Translations under genes and position numbers: made by a program
Shown here: piece after piece, positions 9,886 through 20,900 of the stretch
How the letters are laid out: every line of letters begins with the position of its first letter
Position numbering within the stretch: position 1 is the stretch's first letter
Notes under the pieces: model-generated
Told to the model about the DNA's origin: nothing
Databases searched by the model: none
Seen by the model: the letters and a program-made list of their open reading frames with translations, nothing else
Assembly: GCA_022447555.1 (NCBI GenBank)
Contig: JAKVBF010000001.1
Location: forward strand, 211,560-275,559
Source: Mariniblastus sp.
GTDB taxonomy: Bacteria; Planctomycetota; Planctomycetia; Pirellulales; Pirellulaceae
Direction of reading: 5' to 3'
DNA: 64,000 nucleotides

Positions 9886-10158
9886 GTGAACACTCTTTTT
9901 ACTCGCATCGCCGCATTGTTTCTGATCCTCGTTGGAATCGTGCTTTTCATTTTGCCAATCCCGCTCGGTGCGATTACCATCACCATCGGTGCCGCCATTC
10001 TTTATGGTCAGAATCCAAAGTTAATCAATTTCATTCGCCAGCGTAGAGTCAATCATTTTTGGATTGATCAGATGATGAAAAGCGTGCAGCGCATTTGCCC
10101 CCAGTTCATTGGGCAAGTTCTGATCGACTCAACACCGGACCCCTTCGAATCTCGGTGA
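9886..10158 (+). CDS. Small two-helix membrane protein
   Basis: GTG start with AAGGA placed six bases upstream. The 90-residue product has two hydrophobic helices joined by a short proline turn (IVLFILPIPLGAITITIG), followed by a basic and polar tail. The layout resembles small PGPGW-type transmembrane proteins, whose LPGPGW turn would here read LPIPLG; this match is weak. It converges with pckA, 52 bases apart. No function is claimed. Confidence 0.6.
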   Translation: MNTLFTRIAALFLILVGIVLFILPIPLGAITITIGAAILYGQNPKLINFIRQRRVNHFWIDQMMKSVQRICPQFIGQVLIDSTPDPFESR

Positions 10159-10210
10159 GATCGGCAGACACCATTTCATTCGAGCCCTGACCGACATCAG
10201 ATCACTCACT

Positions 10211-11788
10211 TCAAACAGTTGGGCCGGCCGCGACTACCGCTTCATCGACGCCTCGGGCATATTTTCGAAAATTCTCGACAAACCGCTGAGCCAACGACTT
10301 GGCCGCCTTTTCAAATTCCGTAGGATCGGCCCATGTGTTACGCGGGACCAGTAATCCCGCAGGAACCCCGGGACATTCTGTGATCACACTCAATCCAAAG
10401 ATAGCATCGGTCATCGTGGGCGCGTCATTGAGATCGCCTGAGTGGACTGCGTCAATCATGGCGCGGGTGTAAGATAATTTCATTCGGTCCCCAATCCCGT
10501 AACCACCTCCGCTCCAACCCGTATTGACCAACCAGACTTTGGCATCGTGCTCGCGAATCCGAGCGGCCAATAGCTCGGCGTATTTGCCTGGGTGCCACAC
10601 CAGAAAGGGTCCTCCAAAACAGGGTGAAAACGTCGCCTCTGGCTCGTCGACGCCGACCTCAGTGCCGGCGATTTTTGCGGTGTAGCCACTAATAAAATGG
10701 TACATCGCCTGCTCTGGAGACAAACGACTGATTGGAGGCAATACCCCGAATGCATCACAAGTTAAAAAGATTACATCCGCAGGGTGATCCGCGACGCAAG
10801 GGATCTTAGCATTGTGAATGAACTCGATCGGGTAGGCACCACGAGTGTTCTGAGTCAACGAGTCATTACTAAAATCGACGCTGTGATCCTGCTCGTCATA
10901 AACCACATTTTCTAGTACGGCGCCAAATCTCAACGCTTGAAAAATGTCTGGCTCGGCTTCTGGGGTCAAGTCAATCGCTTTGGCATAGCACCCACCCTCA
11001 ATATTAAATATGCCATTATCAGACCAGCAATGCTCGTCGTCTCCGATCAGATGCCTTTTCGGATCGGCCGACAAAGTCGTTTTCCCCGTCCCGGACAAAC
11101 CAAACAAGACCGAAGACCGCCCATTCTCTTTGTCGGACGTCGCCGAACAATGCATCGATAGAACGTCCTGCTTGGGCATGAAATAATTCATTAGCGTGAA
11201 AACGCCTTTTTTCATTTCACCTGCATACTCCGTTCCAAGAATAACCATCTCACGAGCCTCCAAATGGACGTCAACACTCGTTTTAGAAGTCATTCCCGCT
11301 GTGTGACGGTTGGCCGGGAATTGCCCCGCGTTGAAGATCACCGCATCCGGCTCACCAAACGCTGCCAATTCCTCGCGAGAGGGACGGATCAGCATCGTGT
11401 GCATGAATAAGGCATGATAGGGACGCGTGCAGACCACTCGAACCTTGGCACGATAGTCAGAGTCCCAACCAGCAAATGCGTCTACGACATACAATCGATC
11501 TCGAGTATTCAAATAGTCGATTGCGCGTTCACGATTTACACGAAAAGTCGGCTCATCAATTTCAATATTCACCAAACCCCACCAGACGTCGTCTTCCGAT
11601 TCGGAATGACGTACCACTCTTTTATCTTTGGGCGATCGACCTGTTTTGTTACCGGAGTAGGCAATCAATGCCCCCGAGTCAGCGATCGCGGTCCCCTTCT
11701 CGTTTTTAATCGCTTCTTGGTAGAGCGTGGCGGGGGATAAATTTCGGCGAATATCTTCCACCGTGATTCCGTAACAAGCAAGATTCAT
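10211..11788 (-). CDS. pckA: Phosphoenolpyruvate carboxykinase (ATP)
   Basis: The 525-residue product has the hallmarks of ATP-type PEP carboxykinase: the P-loop GLSGTGKTTLS, the metal site LIGDDEHCW, the NTGWSGG-type segment, and usual family length. It converts oxaloacetate and ATP to phosphoenolpyruvate, CO2 and ADP, the first step of gluconeogenesis. I choose ATG at 11788 because AAGGA lies 11 bases upstream; a GTG at 11797 would be only two bases from it. The gene is alone on its strand and divergent from the FG-GAP lipoprotein gene. Confidence 0.95.
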   Translation of the reverse strand: MNLACYGITVEDIRRNLSPATLYQEAIKNEKGTAIADSGALIAYSGNKTGRSPKDKRVVRHSESEDDVWWGLVNIEIDEPTFRVNRERAIDYLNTRDRLYVVDAFAGWDSDYRAKVRVVCTRPYHALFMHTMLIRPSREELAAFGEPDAVIFNAGQFPANRHTAGMTSKTSVDVHLEAREMVILGTEYAGEMKKGVFTLMNYFMPKQDVLSMHCSATSDKENGRSSVLFGLSGTGKTTLSADPKRHLIGDDEHCWSDNGIFNIEGGCYAKAIDLTPEAEPDIFQALRFGAVLENVVYDEQDHSVDFSNDSLTQNTRGAYPIEFIHNAKIPCVADHPADVIFLTCDAFGVLPPISRLSPEQAMYHFISGYTAKIAGTEVGVDEPEATFSPCFGGPFLVWHPGKYAELLAARIREHDAKVWLVNTGWSGGGYGIGDRMKLSYTRAMIDAVHSGDLNDAPTMTDAIFGLSVITECPGVPAGLLVPRNTWADPTEFEKAAKSLAQRFVENFRKYARGVDEAVVAAGPTV

Positions 11789-12212
11789 ATTAACCACGTT
11801 CCTTGGTTGAAAGCCCTAACAAACCAAACACCGCTAGTAGAAGCCAAACGTTTCGTTTGAATACCAAGCAGTCCATAGTTTCCAAGATCCTATAAACTGT
11901 CAATGACATTCGAGAGTTCCGCTACCCTCCCACCTCAAAGTAAAGTAATTCCACACCCTCCCGTTTTAATCCAGAAAATAGGCCCGGCTGCCAAAGCTAG
12001 CCCTACGAAAGACCCTCTTAACCCTAGGTTTTCTATAAATTAAAGCTCAATCTACCAAGCTCAAGTCTCGGGTTGGCGTATAATTCGAACGCCGTTACGT
12101 AGCAGGTCGAAAAAACCGGTCCACTCTGGATTGAACCCTGAGTGAGAATTTGCGTAAAACAACATACTCAATAGCCGCCCAACATTCCGCAACCCATCCA
12201 TAAGTCAACTCC
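11789..12212. other. Divergent promoter region between pckA and the FG-GAP gene
   Basis: About 420 bases without a convincing gene. It must hold the start signals of two outward-facing genes. I see no clear consensus promoter, riboswitch or long repeat in it. Confidence 0.5.
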
Positions 12213-15200
12213 GTGCAGCCCGTGTCAATTCAACGAGAACTCCAGCTTCCTCCCCATCGGGACACGACGCGATACCGTCAAAGTATTCTCCTGAGATTCT
12301 CTCTGCCTGGCTTGCTCCTGTCCTACCTGATCCTGGCTGGCTGTTCCGGAAGCAAGCCAGCCAACCTTTCTGAAACCAATATCGGCGACCCGACGGATGA
12401 CAAATCATCCCCCTCGGTCCTACTACCATCCGACACAAATTTTGATCAGTTGGCCAACGTTGAAGACTTCGAACAAGCCGCCTCCAAGCAGCTGAAAAAA
12501 ATTGCCGAATGGATCGAACAAGGGGACAATGATCCGGCGTCCATTAACGCACTCTCGTCACCTTCTTATCATTCGCCAAAATGGGACATGACTCAATTGG
12601 AGACCGTTCGAGACTCGGGATTCAAGATTCAGAGGATAGGCTCATCGATGGACTTGTTTAACGCGACAGCTGAAAACGATCCTTCTGCATCTCTCGGCGC
12701 TGCTTGGCAACAACTGCTAAGCCCACTGGGTAAACCGGCCGAGAAAAATGCGTTAGGGCGGAGGGTCAAATTCAAAATCTCACGAGTCCTTTCTGAAACC
12801 GACAAGGTTGAGACCGAAGTGATTGTCTCGGTCTTTGCACGGCACGAAAATGGAACAAGCCGTGAAATCAACAGCACACTGAATATCCAATGGGTCCGCA
12901 ATGGCCAGAAAACACTACCGCAGATCGAATCCATCATCATCAAGGATTACGAAACCGCTCAGTTTAACGGGACCTCCGGCGTCACATTCATCGATCGCAC
13001 CGGTGATTTTATTCAGCGTGATAAAGATTTGCTGAATCAATTTTCCCATGGCACTGAATATTGGACATCTCGTTTGATGCAAGGCGACTACTCCGGACAC
13101 TTTGGATTAGCGGTGGGTGATATTAACGGGGACCAACTAGACGATATTTACGTTTGCCAGCCAGCTGGTTTGCCCAATCGATTATTGGTGCAACAACCTA
13201 ATGGCCAGGTAAAAGATCTGTCGAAGAAATCCGGACTGGATATCCTCGATCAAACGCGCAGCGCCTTATTTGCAGATCTCGATAATGACGGTGATCAAGA
13301 TTTATTGGTAGCCGCCGCGTCCTTTTTGTTGGTTTACGAAAACCAAGGCGGAACAGAACTCAAACTACGAGACAAGTTGTTCGAAGCCCGTAGCGCCTAT
13401 TCTCTGTCGGCTGCCGACTTTGATCAGGATGGAGACCTTGATATCTACGCCTGCGGCTACAACCCGTTATTTGGGGCGGGCCAGTTTCCATTTGCCTACC
13501 CATTTCATGATGCTAACAACGGTGGACGAAACGTACTTTATCAAAATGACGGCCAAGGGAATTTTCAAGACGTTACTGACTCAGTCGGCCTTAACGAGAA
13601 CAACACTCGGTTTTCCATGGCTGCCGCATGGGAAGACTTTGATGTCGATGGTGATTTAGATTTATACGTCGCAAATGACTTCGGCCGTAACACGCTTTAC
13701 GAAAACCAGGGCGGACAATTCCAGAACGTCGCCGGCCCGCGAAAGGTCGAAGACCAATCTTTCGGAATGTCGGTCGACTGGGCAGATGTGAATCATGACG
13801 GCCTTCCCGATTTGTATGTATCCAATATGTTTTCCTCCGCCGGCAACCGCGTGAGCTTTCAAAGCGGCTTTATGAGTCGCCAACCCAAACTCCAGTCTCG
13901 AGTTCAATACATGGCACGAGGCAATTCACTCTTCCTCGGTGCCACCGACTCATTTATCGACGCCAGTATGGACTCTAATGCCTGGATGGGGCGTTGGGCC
14001 TGGAGCTCCAAGCTGGTTGATCTCGACAACGATTCTTGGGATGACGTCGTCGTCGCCAATGGATATTTAACCCGTAAATTACCTGATGACTTATGAACGG
14101 TTTTTTGGCGGCAAGTTTTGCCGCGAACCACCGATGATCAAGAAGATGAATCAGCTGTCGAGGCCATGCGAAAATCTCATAGCCAATTCACAACTCAAAT
14201 GCGGCAAGGTAATTCGTTCAGCGGGAAAGAACGAAATTGCGCTTTTCTCAATTTGGGCAATTCCCAATTCGCCAATGTCTCGAGCGTCTCCGGTCTTGAT
14301 TTCATCGATGACGCTCGTGGACTAGCGACCACTGACTGGGATCGCGATGGAGATGTGGATCTTCTGTTCGCAAACCGCACAGCCCCTCGCCTTCGGTACA
14401 TGCAAAACGAGTATTCGGGCAACCACCAATTTGTTTCCTTTGGGCTAGAAGGCCGTGAATCCAACCGGGATGGAATCGGTGCCCGAGTCACCGTCACACA
14501 AGGAGATGGAAATCCGATCTCGAAAACGTTACGAGCGGGTTCTGGTTTCCTTAGTCAGTCCAGCAAACGGCTGACCTTTGGCTTAGGCGCCGCGAGTGAC
14601 AACCAGCTCTCCCTGCAGATCAACTGGCCGTCAGGTCAATCACAGACATTCAATGGTATCAAACCCAATCAACACTATCAGGTGATCGAAGGTAATTCAG
14701 ACATTAAGGTTTTAGAACCTCGCGAGACAAAGCCCCGTCTAGCCAGAGGCTCTATTCCGAATGCAGGAAACCCCGGCACGGTAGCGGCCCTCTGCTATCC
14801 GCGAATGAAACTACCCATCACCACCGTCCGTTTCAATGACCAAGCCCCTCAGCAACTTAAATTCACATCCTCGCTCACGCTCATTAATCTTTGGGCGAGC
14901 TGGTGCGGACCCTGCCTGAGTGAACTGAAGGAATTTTCCGTTCAATATGACGAGCTTAAAAATAACGGCCTGGAAATCATCGCGCTCAGCACTGACGGTG
15001 CTGACGGCAAACAAACCACCGCGGCTGACGCAGCCAGCGCTGCAGCCAAACTGAAACTTCCTTTTCGTTGGGGTAGTATCGATCGAAGTTGGCTCGAGAA
15101 AATGACCTTGCTCCGAGGAGAACTCTTTGGGCTACAACAGCCATTTCCCATGCCCACCAGCATCCTCGTTGACCAAAAGGGTGAGATGCGGGCGTTTTAC

Positions 15201-16379
15201 CTCGGCGTGGTCAGCCTCGATCAGTTGCGTCGGGATATTCAACGCCTCGATCAGAGCGATATCGAGATCCGGAAGCAGCTAACACCTTTACCGGGTCAGT
15301 GGATCGCAGTCCCTCGAACGATCGACAATCTTAAATTTGCTGGGGTTTTTTCTGACAATGGTTATCCGGACGACGCGAACCAATACGACCAATTAGCAGG
15401 AGGCCAGAAAGCACGGCAGTTTTACAACGCAGCACTCACGTCGATGGCCAACAATCGTTTCCAGGATGCTCAGTCCCAATTAATCGAAGCAATCAAGCTT
15501 GACGAATCCTTTGCTCCGGCCCACCTAGTCCTGGCAAACCTAATGGTCAAATTAGCAAGCACCTCGCAGGCTGCCAGCTCAACCCGCGCACTCGAATTCG
15601 CCAAACGTGAATACCAAAAAACGCTTGAACTGGACGATGACAACTTTGACGCATTGGTTGGCTTGGGAAATGTGGCTGCACGGCAAGGGAAAGTCGCAAA
15701 CGCCATGGAGTCGTTTGAAGCCTCGTTGCAAATCAATCCAGACTCTTGGCAAGTCCGGGTTCTCTTAGGCCGGCTCTACATCAGTCAAAAAAAGATCTCC
15801 GAAGCCATGGAACAACTCACCCTTGCCTTACAATCTCAACCCACTAATGGAGACTTGGCCGCTGAATACGGTGCGCTGATGATGCAGATGGGCCAGTATG
15901 AAAAAGCGATTACCGCATTGCGGATCGCTGACGATACTAAACCAAACGACCCAAAAATCTCTCGCCTGTTTGCGGACAGCTTGCTCGCCACGGGGGAGAC
16001 GAAAACAGCTCGCATCAAATACGCGTCCGCGCTTGCCAACAACCCTCGGGACTTGGATTCCCGCATCCGACTGGCCTGGATTATGGCAACCGCAGAAGAT
16101 GAAAATTTGCGCGATTCCAAACAGGCTGTTCAATTGGTTCAGCAGGCGATTTCAGCCGGTTCCAGTGACGCTGCGGCACGACAAACGTTCGCTGCTGCGT
16201 TAGCTTCAGAGGGACAATTTCAACAGGCAATTCAGCAACAATCAGCTGCCATGCAAATGCTGCCTCGTCGTTCAACACAATTCAATAGTGCAACCCGACG
16301 ACTGGAGCTTTATCAAGCTGGAAAACCATACCGACAAAAAGATGCGGATGCCATCCCATTCCTTCCGGTTCCTGAATAA
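12213..16379 (+). CDS. FG-GAP/ASPIC-UnbV, thioredoxin-like and TPR lipoprotein with in-frame TGA (candidate selenoprotein)
   Basis: Read with standard stops this is two frames, 12213-14096 and 14118-16379. They are in the same phase, and the 21 bases between them are open (T-V-F-W-R-Q-V), so one TGA at codon 628 is the only interruption of a 1,388-residue protein. Order of parts: GTG start, lipoprotein signal with LILAGCSG; FG-GAP/VCBS repeats to about residue 710 (DFDQDGDLDIY, DVDGDLDLYVANDFG, DWDRDGDVDLLFAN), running on both sides of the TGA; ASPIC/UnbV domain about 760-830 (GIGARVTV, INWPSGQSQ); TlpA-like thioredoxin fold with W-C898-G-P-C901; TPR repeats about 1070-1370. The TGA falls inside a repeat domain, so the halves cannot be separate proteins. 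A hairpin behind it suggests selenocysteine insertion. Alternatives are a nonsense mutation or a sequencing error. The role of the family in planctomycetes is unknown; it should be outside the cytoplasm. Confidence 0.8.
14094..14129 (+). promoter_or_regulatory. In-frame TGA plus candidate bacterial SECIS hairpin
   Basis: TGA at 14094-14096 is followed by GCGGCAA (14108-14114), loop GTT (14115-14117) and TTGCCGC (14118-14124), a perfect 7-bp stem. A lower stem GGTT (14099-14102)/AACC (14126-14129) closes it across an internal loop. The apical loop begins with G and lies 18 nt after the TGA. As I recall the bacterial SECIS model, it asks for a G in the first two loop bases, a 3-14 nt loop, a 4-16 bp stem and 16-37 nt spacing, so all four are met. 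No T tract follows, so it is not an intrinsic terminator. Genome-level selenium genes are not in the window. Confidence 0.6.
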
Positions 16380-16423
16380 GCCCATGCTACCAACCCTTCT
16401 CTAAGTGAACAGCACGACTCGAT

Positions 16424-16921
16424 TCACTGCCACATCCCACGCCCCGCATCACGCGCCTGAGTTTCGGCTTTTAAAAACGCCTCACACCCGCGAAACTCCG
16501 TGCCGTCATAACGCGCAAAACCATTCAACACCATCTCCAGATTCAAATCGGTGTTACCAACATACCCTCGAAACATAGCGCGCATTTGGGAATCATGTCT
16601 CACCACGACACCACTGACCTGTCGGCCTTCCACGAGGCTTTTTAAATACGTGCCCGACTCTAAAAACCAAGGTTCATCTATCCGAGGGGCACAAATGCCT
16701 TGAAGCCGACAGCAGGTAGCGGTATCTCCATTGACCAGCAGTAGTTCATCCCCGCTCTTAATCGCGTAGGGCTTCCCAGCCAGCTCATAGGGACACTTAT
16801 CGGGAGGGGGTGCTGGCATTAGCTTGCGGTTACCATACTCATCTTCGTAAAAACCACAGCCCAGCACACCAGCCAAGCAAAATAGAAATAAATAGCCGCG
16901 GAACAAGATCGATTGGGTCAT
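16424..16921 (-). CDS. Staphylococcal-nuclease-fold (thermonuclease family) lipoprotein
   Basis: Start placed at ATG 16921, which gives a lipoprotein signal (LFLFCLAGVLGCG) directly after MTQSILFRGY; an upstream in-frame start at 16960 is less likely. The 165-residue product follows the SNase pattern: L-V-N-G-D-T, C-R-L-Q-G-I-C-A-P-R, a V-x-G-R-x-V strand, R-A-M-F-R-G-Y-V, then N-G-F-A-R-Y and A-R-D-A-G-R-G-M-W at the end. The usual D-A-P-E segment reads C-A-P-R-I-D-E-P here, so catalytic residues may be altered and nuclease activity is uncertain. It faces away from the unknown secreted protein at 17034. Confidence 0.65.
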   Translation of the reverse strand: MTQSILFRGYLFLFCLAGVLGCGFYEDEYGNRKLMPAPPPDKCPYELAGKPYAIKSGDELLLVNGDTATCCRLQGICAPRIDEPWFLESGTYLKSLVEGRQVSGVVVRHDSQMRAMFRGYVGNTDLNLEMVLNGFARYDGTEFRGCEAFLKAETQARDAGRGMWQ

Positions 16922-17033
16922 GACAATGATGTTTTGAAGGATCGCTAAAGCCATTTTCAAATTGAGGTCGTTGCCGGGGTGGCGAACTGCCGATAATGAA
17001 AAAGAACGTTACCAAATTTTTTTGAACCAGGAA

Positions 17034-17873
17034 ATGCAATTGTTTCGCACATTGATTCATTTTTTGTTTTGGGCGCTGCTATCTAGCACAAACGTCGCCT
17101 CGGCTCAATCAGAAACCTACCTCATCGATTCGAATCGATTCGAGGAAGTCCCAGTGGATGCAGTTCTGACGCAGCTGATCTTAAATCACATGCCGATCGA
17201 CTACCTAGATGAGAAAAAGTGGGGACAACAAGAAAAACGCTGGGACGGTATTCAATTCCGTCGCGAAGGCCTCAAGTTAGAGACCAAACGGCGGTGGAAA
17301 CCGGTTAACCACGGAACGTGGAGGAAATATCACGCTGCATTGATTGACCCGGAAAAGCAGTTTTCCGCGGTCCTTACCAATTTACACAACTTGGCCGATG
17401 GCAAAACCGCCTTTGACTTGAACATTCATGCGAATTTAAAACTCCACGCCCGCCAAGCCAAGTGGGTGAAAGGCGTCCAACTTTATAGCATCAGTGCCGA
17501 TGGTAAATGTCACATCCAGATCAAGCTAAGCTGCCAAACCCAGATTCTATTGGGACTCGGTCACTTTCCGCCCGACCTAATTTTTCGCCCACGGGTCGTT
17601 GCCGTAACGTTGGCGGTCGATGAATTCCGCCTCGATCGAATCAGCAAAGTCGGTGGAGAAGTCGCCCAACAAATCACCAAGTGGGTCCAAGACGCTCTCA
17701 ATCAAAAGATTGAAGAGCAGCCGCACCAATTGATCGTCAAGTTAAATGCGAAGATTGAACAGAACCACGACGAACTTCGCTTGTCTCTGGTCGAGGCGAT
17801 GCAATCCAAATGGATGCGACAGTCTACTGCCTTCCTTCCTGAATCCGTTCAAACTGCATTGCAAGATCGATAG
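17034..17873 (+). CDS. Secreted protein of unknown function
   Basis: ATG 17034 follows AGGA closely and opens with a signal peptide (LFRTLIHFLFWALLSS, cleavage near ASAQSE). The 279-residue product is mixed alpha/beta with no motif I recognise. It has a long basic middle part and a regular late segment (KWVQDALNQKIEEQPHQLIV). An in-frame start at 16962 would add residues before the signal and is not chosen. No function is proposed. Confidence 0.6.
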   Translation: MQLFRTLIHFLFWALLSSTNVASAQSETYLIDSNRFEEVPVDAVLTQLILNHMPIDYLDEKKWGQQEKRWDGIQFRREGLKLETKRRWKPVNHGTWRKYHAALIDPEKQFSAVLTNLHNLADGKTAFDLNIHANLKLHARQAKWVKGVQLYSISADGKCHIQIKLSCQTQILLGLGHFPPDLIFRPRVVAVTLAVDEFRLDRISKVGGEVAQQITKWVQDALNQKIEEQPHQLIVKLNAKIEQNHDELRLSLVEAMQSKWMRQSTAFLPESVQTALQDR

Positions 17874-17993
17874 AAGCCATTCGAATTCTGGGACTCGATC
17901 AAACGTTTCCCAGCGGAACGTCCCACGTGCTGTCGAACGAGAGGTGCGCTCGAGATGATCGATCTCACCGTAGCCAGCGGGCTTTTATTACAT

Positions 17994-20900
17994 TTATAAA
18001 TCCCATTCTTGAAGTTGGGATGCAATCTGTTTCATTTGGTTTCGGCGTTTTTCGAAAAGGCCAAACATAATCAAAATCGCCGTACCCATGCAGATACCAA
18101 ACACCCACCACGGCCAAGTGTGATCCAAAGCCCGTTGGGCCTGGTATACCATCGCCACCATCGATAGCACTAAGAACAGCGTCCCCAAGTAGAGGAAGGC
18201 TCGGATTCGAAAACCAATCCCGGCCAAGATCCCGATTATGGAAAGCAAGGCCAAGATAATGGGCGGCCACACCTGTTCACCAATCCCGTTGATGAAAATG
18301 CCGCTGGTTGAACTGATATAAATGGTCGCCAAACATACATATCGCAAGGTGGCTAAGTGGCCGCGAGACAATTGGTCGCGTAACAGTTGGCCCGCCACTA
18401 AAATGGAAATTGCGGGTGGAATGAGCCATAATTGAGGATGCTCGAAAAAAGAATAATTCGGGAATTTATCGTAGAACACCCAAAGGGCAAGATTCCCCAA
18501 GACGATCGCAATCGCCCCACTAAGCACTGATTTTTGGCGATAGCTCAGCATCAAATAAAGCAATCCAGCCGCAAGAAGAACCAACGAGGTATTCGTTTGG
18601 GTATCACTGGCCAAAAAGACGCCAATCGAAACAAGAACCGGCAAGGTGGCAGCCGTGTTAAACATCGGCTGGGCAAGGACCTCCAGTTGACGTAGCTGCA
18701 GCAAATGGGAAGCACCCACACCACCAAAAGCGATGGCAATCATCAGGTAAGGCCAGAATTGTGCGAGACCAAACTGAAACAGCCAAGGCATAGTGAAATA
18801 CAAGTGTAAACAAAGCAGCGCACTCACCCCCTGGGCCACATAAACATAAATCGTGCGCCCTCGGACCGACATCGAAAACGGATCCATTTTGGGCCTCATC
18901 GCAATCGTGACCAGCCCCACAATCATGCCAAGGACGGCAACCGCGACACCGACCGAGTCAACCATCGGGACGCTGGAACCGGCGATCTGGTTGTTGAAAT
19001 CCTCAAACTCCCAAGTCACTAGGAACACCAAGCAAGGCAGCGCGAGAGCGCACGTCACCGAGGCCATGTCTCGAAGTGATTGAAGCCAAGAGTCCTCGGC
19101 TTGAGACCAGCGAGAAACCAAAGCGCCATAGATAAACATGGTCGCCGCCAGCACCAGCATCACCCGTACCAACCATTGCACCCCCTTCGCGTTCACCGGC
19201 AAGTCAGCCAGCCCTACCAGAACCAAACTGACCGTGAGCATCAACAAGGCCAGTAGTTGCATCCAACGACGCTTGCGGGCGTCTGACAGAGCACCAACGC
19301 CAATGGCCACTAAGAATGGTGTCATTGCCGCCAAGTACCGCAGCGCACGATGAGACTCGTTCCCAATCGCCAGTAAACTGATCAAGAAGACTAAAGATCC
19401 TGACATTAGTGCATAAATAGGGAGTTGATAGCGAAGTTCTTGTTGTCTTGCTACCAGTTTGGGAATTCCCCACCGCTCTGCGGGAGCGAACCACCGGGTA
19501 CGAGTCGCCCAGACAACGCCCCAGCCTAAATTCAGAACGGCCACTGCGAACGAGATCCACAAGAACCGCATCCCATTTGAAGCACCACCAATTCGGACAA
19601 AACACGAGACGAGGGTAACCGTCACACCCAAAAACCAGACGTATCGCGAGACCAGAAACAGTCGCAGGCCTCGGTTCCATGTCGTCAGCACTAGGTAAGC
19701 GAGTGACACGACCAAAAAGCCGATCCCAGCCGGTTGGAAGAGCCACGGGTTCGAACCCACCCGCGCCGTATCCTCAACGAGCTGCCAAATCGAAAGAAGT
19801 ACCGTCCAAATGCACGCGGCGATCAGCAAACCATTATTCAATAGAAATTCTATCCAGGGTCGCTGCCGACGTTCGGGTTTTAAGATGAAGGCTATGGACC
19901 AGGCACAGCCAATGCACAACACGGTGATCATACCGACATTGATCGTTGTTAGAACCGAGTCGAGCACATTCAAGGGAACCAAAATGGCAACCGGTACAAG
20001 GCCGTAGAGGGTGGCCAAATATTGCAGCCGAAAACGATCGCTGTAAACCCCTAGAGCTGTCACGAGGATTACCATCAGACTCGCAGCCGCTACATAAGCC
20101 CATACGTTTAAGGGGTCGAACTGGCCGGCCCGCCAGGCAAGCGAGATGACCAAGCTTGTTGCTAGGACGAGCGCCCAAACTTCAATCAAACGAGACGCGT
20201 TAGGTGATCGACGATACTGGAGTATCTCGTAAACAGTCAGAACCGTTGAGGTTATCAGACTGCCGACAATCAATGTGCGGATCCCGATAAAAACCGATGC
20301 TGTATGGGTGTCAAGCAGTGCAGCCAACATGGCCGAAAAAACCAAACCTCCCCAAGCAATCAACCGTCCGTTTAAACGATCTGAGCACCGAGCAGACTGC
20401 CGATTACGAACTACTAGATACGTCAGTCCGACCACCAAAAACAAAGCCAGTAAGCCCATCGGGCTACCCGCTACGTTGACCCAACCCCCTAACTGATCCG
20501 GCCAGAAGGATACCTGACCAATAATTAAAATGGCAAAACTGGTCACGAGTAATCCGTTGATCAAGGTATGCAGCTTTAATTGATCACTCCACCAACCAAC
20601 TCGACCACCTCGGTCCGCTGGATCGATCTTGTTCCGAAAAATCAGCCAGGCAAAACCATAAAGTGACATGCCAACCGAGACAGACTGCAAAATATTGAGG
20701 AACCAACCGGTCGCCAACGTCGGGTGAGGTGACAAACACAACAGGATTAGCATGAAACCAACTGCATATTGGTACGTGGCTGAACCGAGTATGGCCAACC
20801 TTTGTCGCCCTAAAGCTATTGAGAAAATCAGCAACGAAGAGATCAACAAAACCGCCGGCACACCGTAGGAAACCTCTGGTGGCATGCTGGCAAACCAACT

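Noticed and set aside
14094-14118. Frameshift or two separate genes at the FG-GAP break
   Set aside because: Both frames have the same phase and the bases between are open, so no shift is needed. FG-GAP repeats continue across the stop, and the second frame has no ribosome site or signal. A nonsense mutation remains possible and is listed as the rival to selenocysteine.
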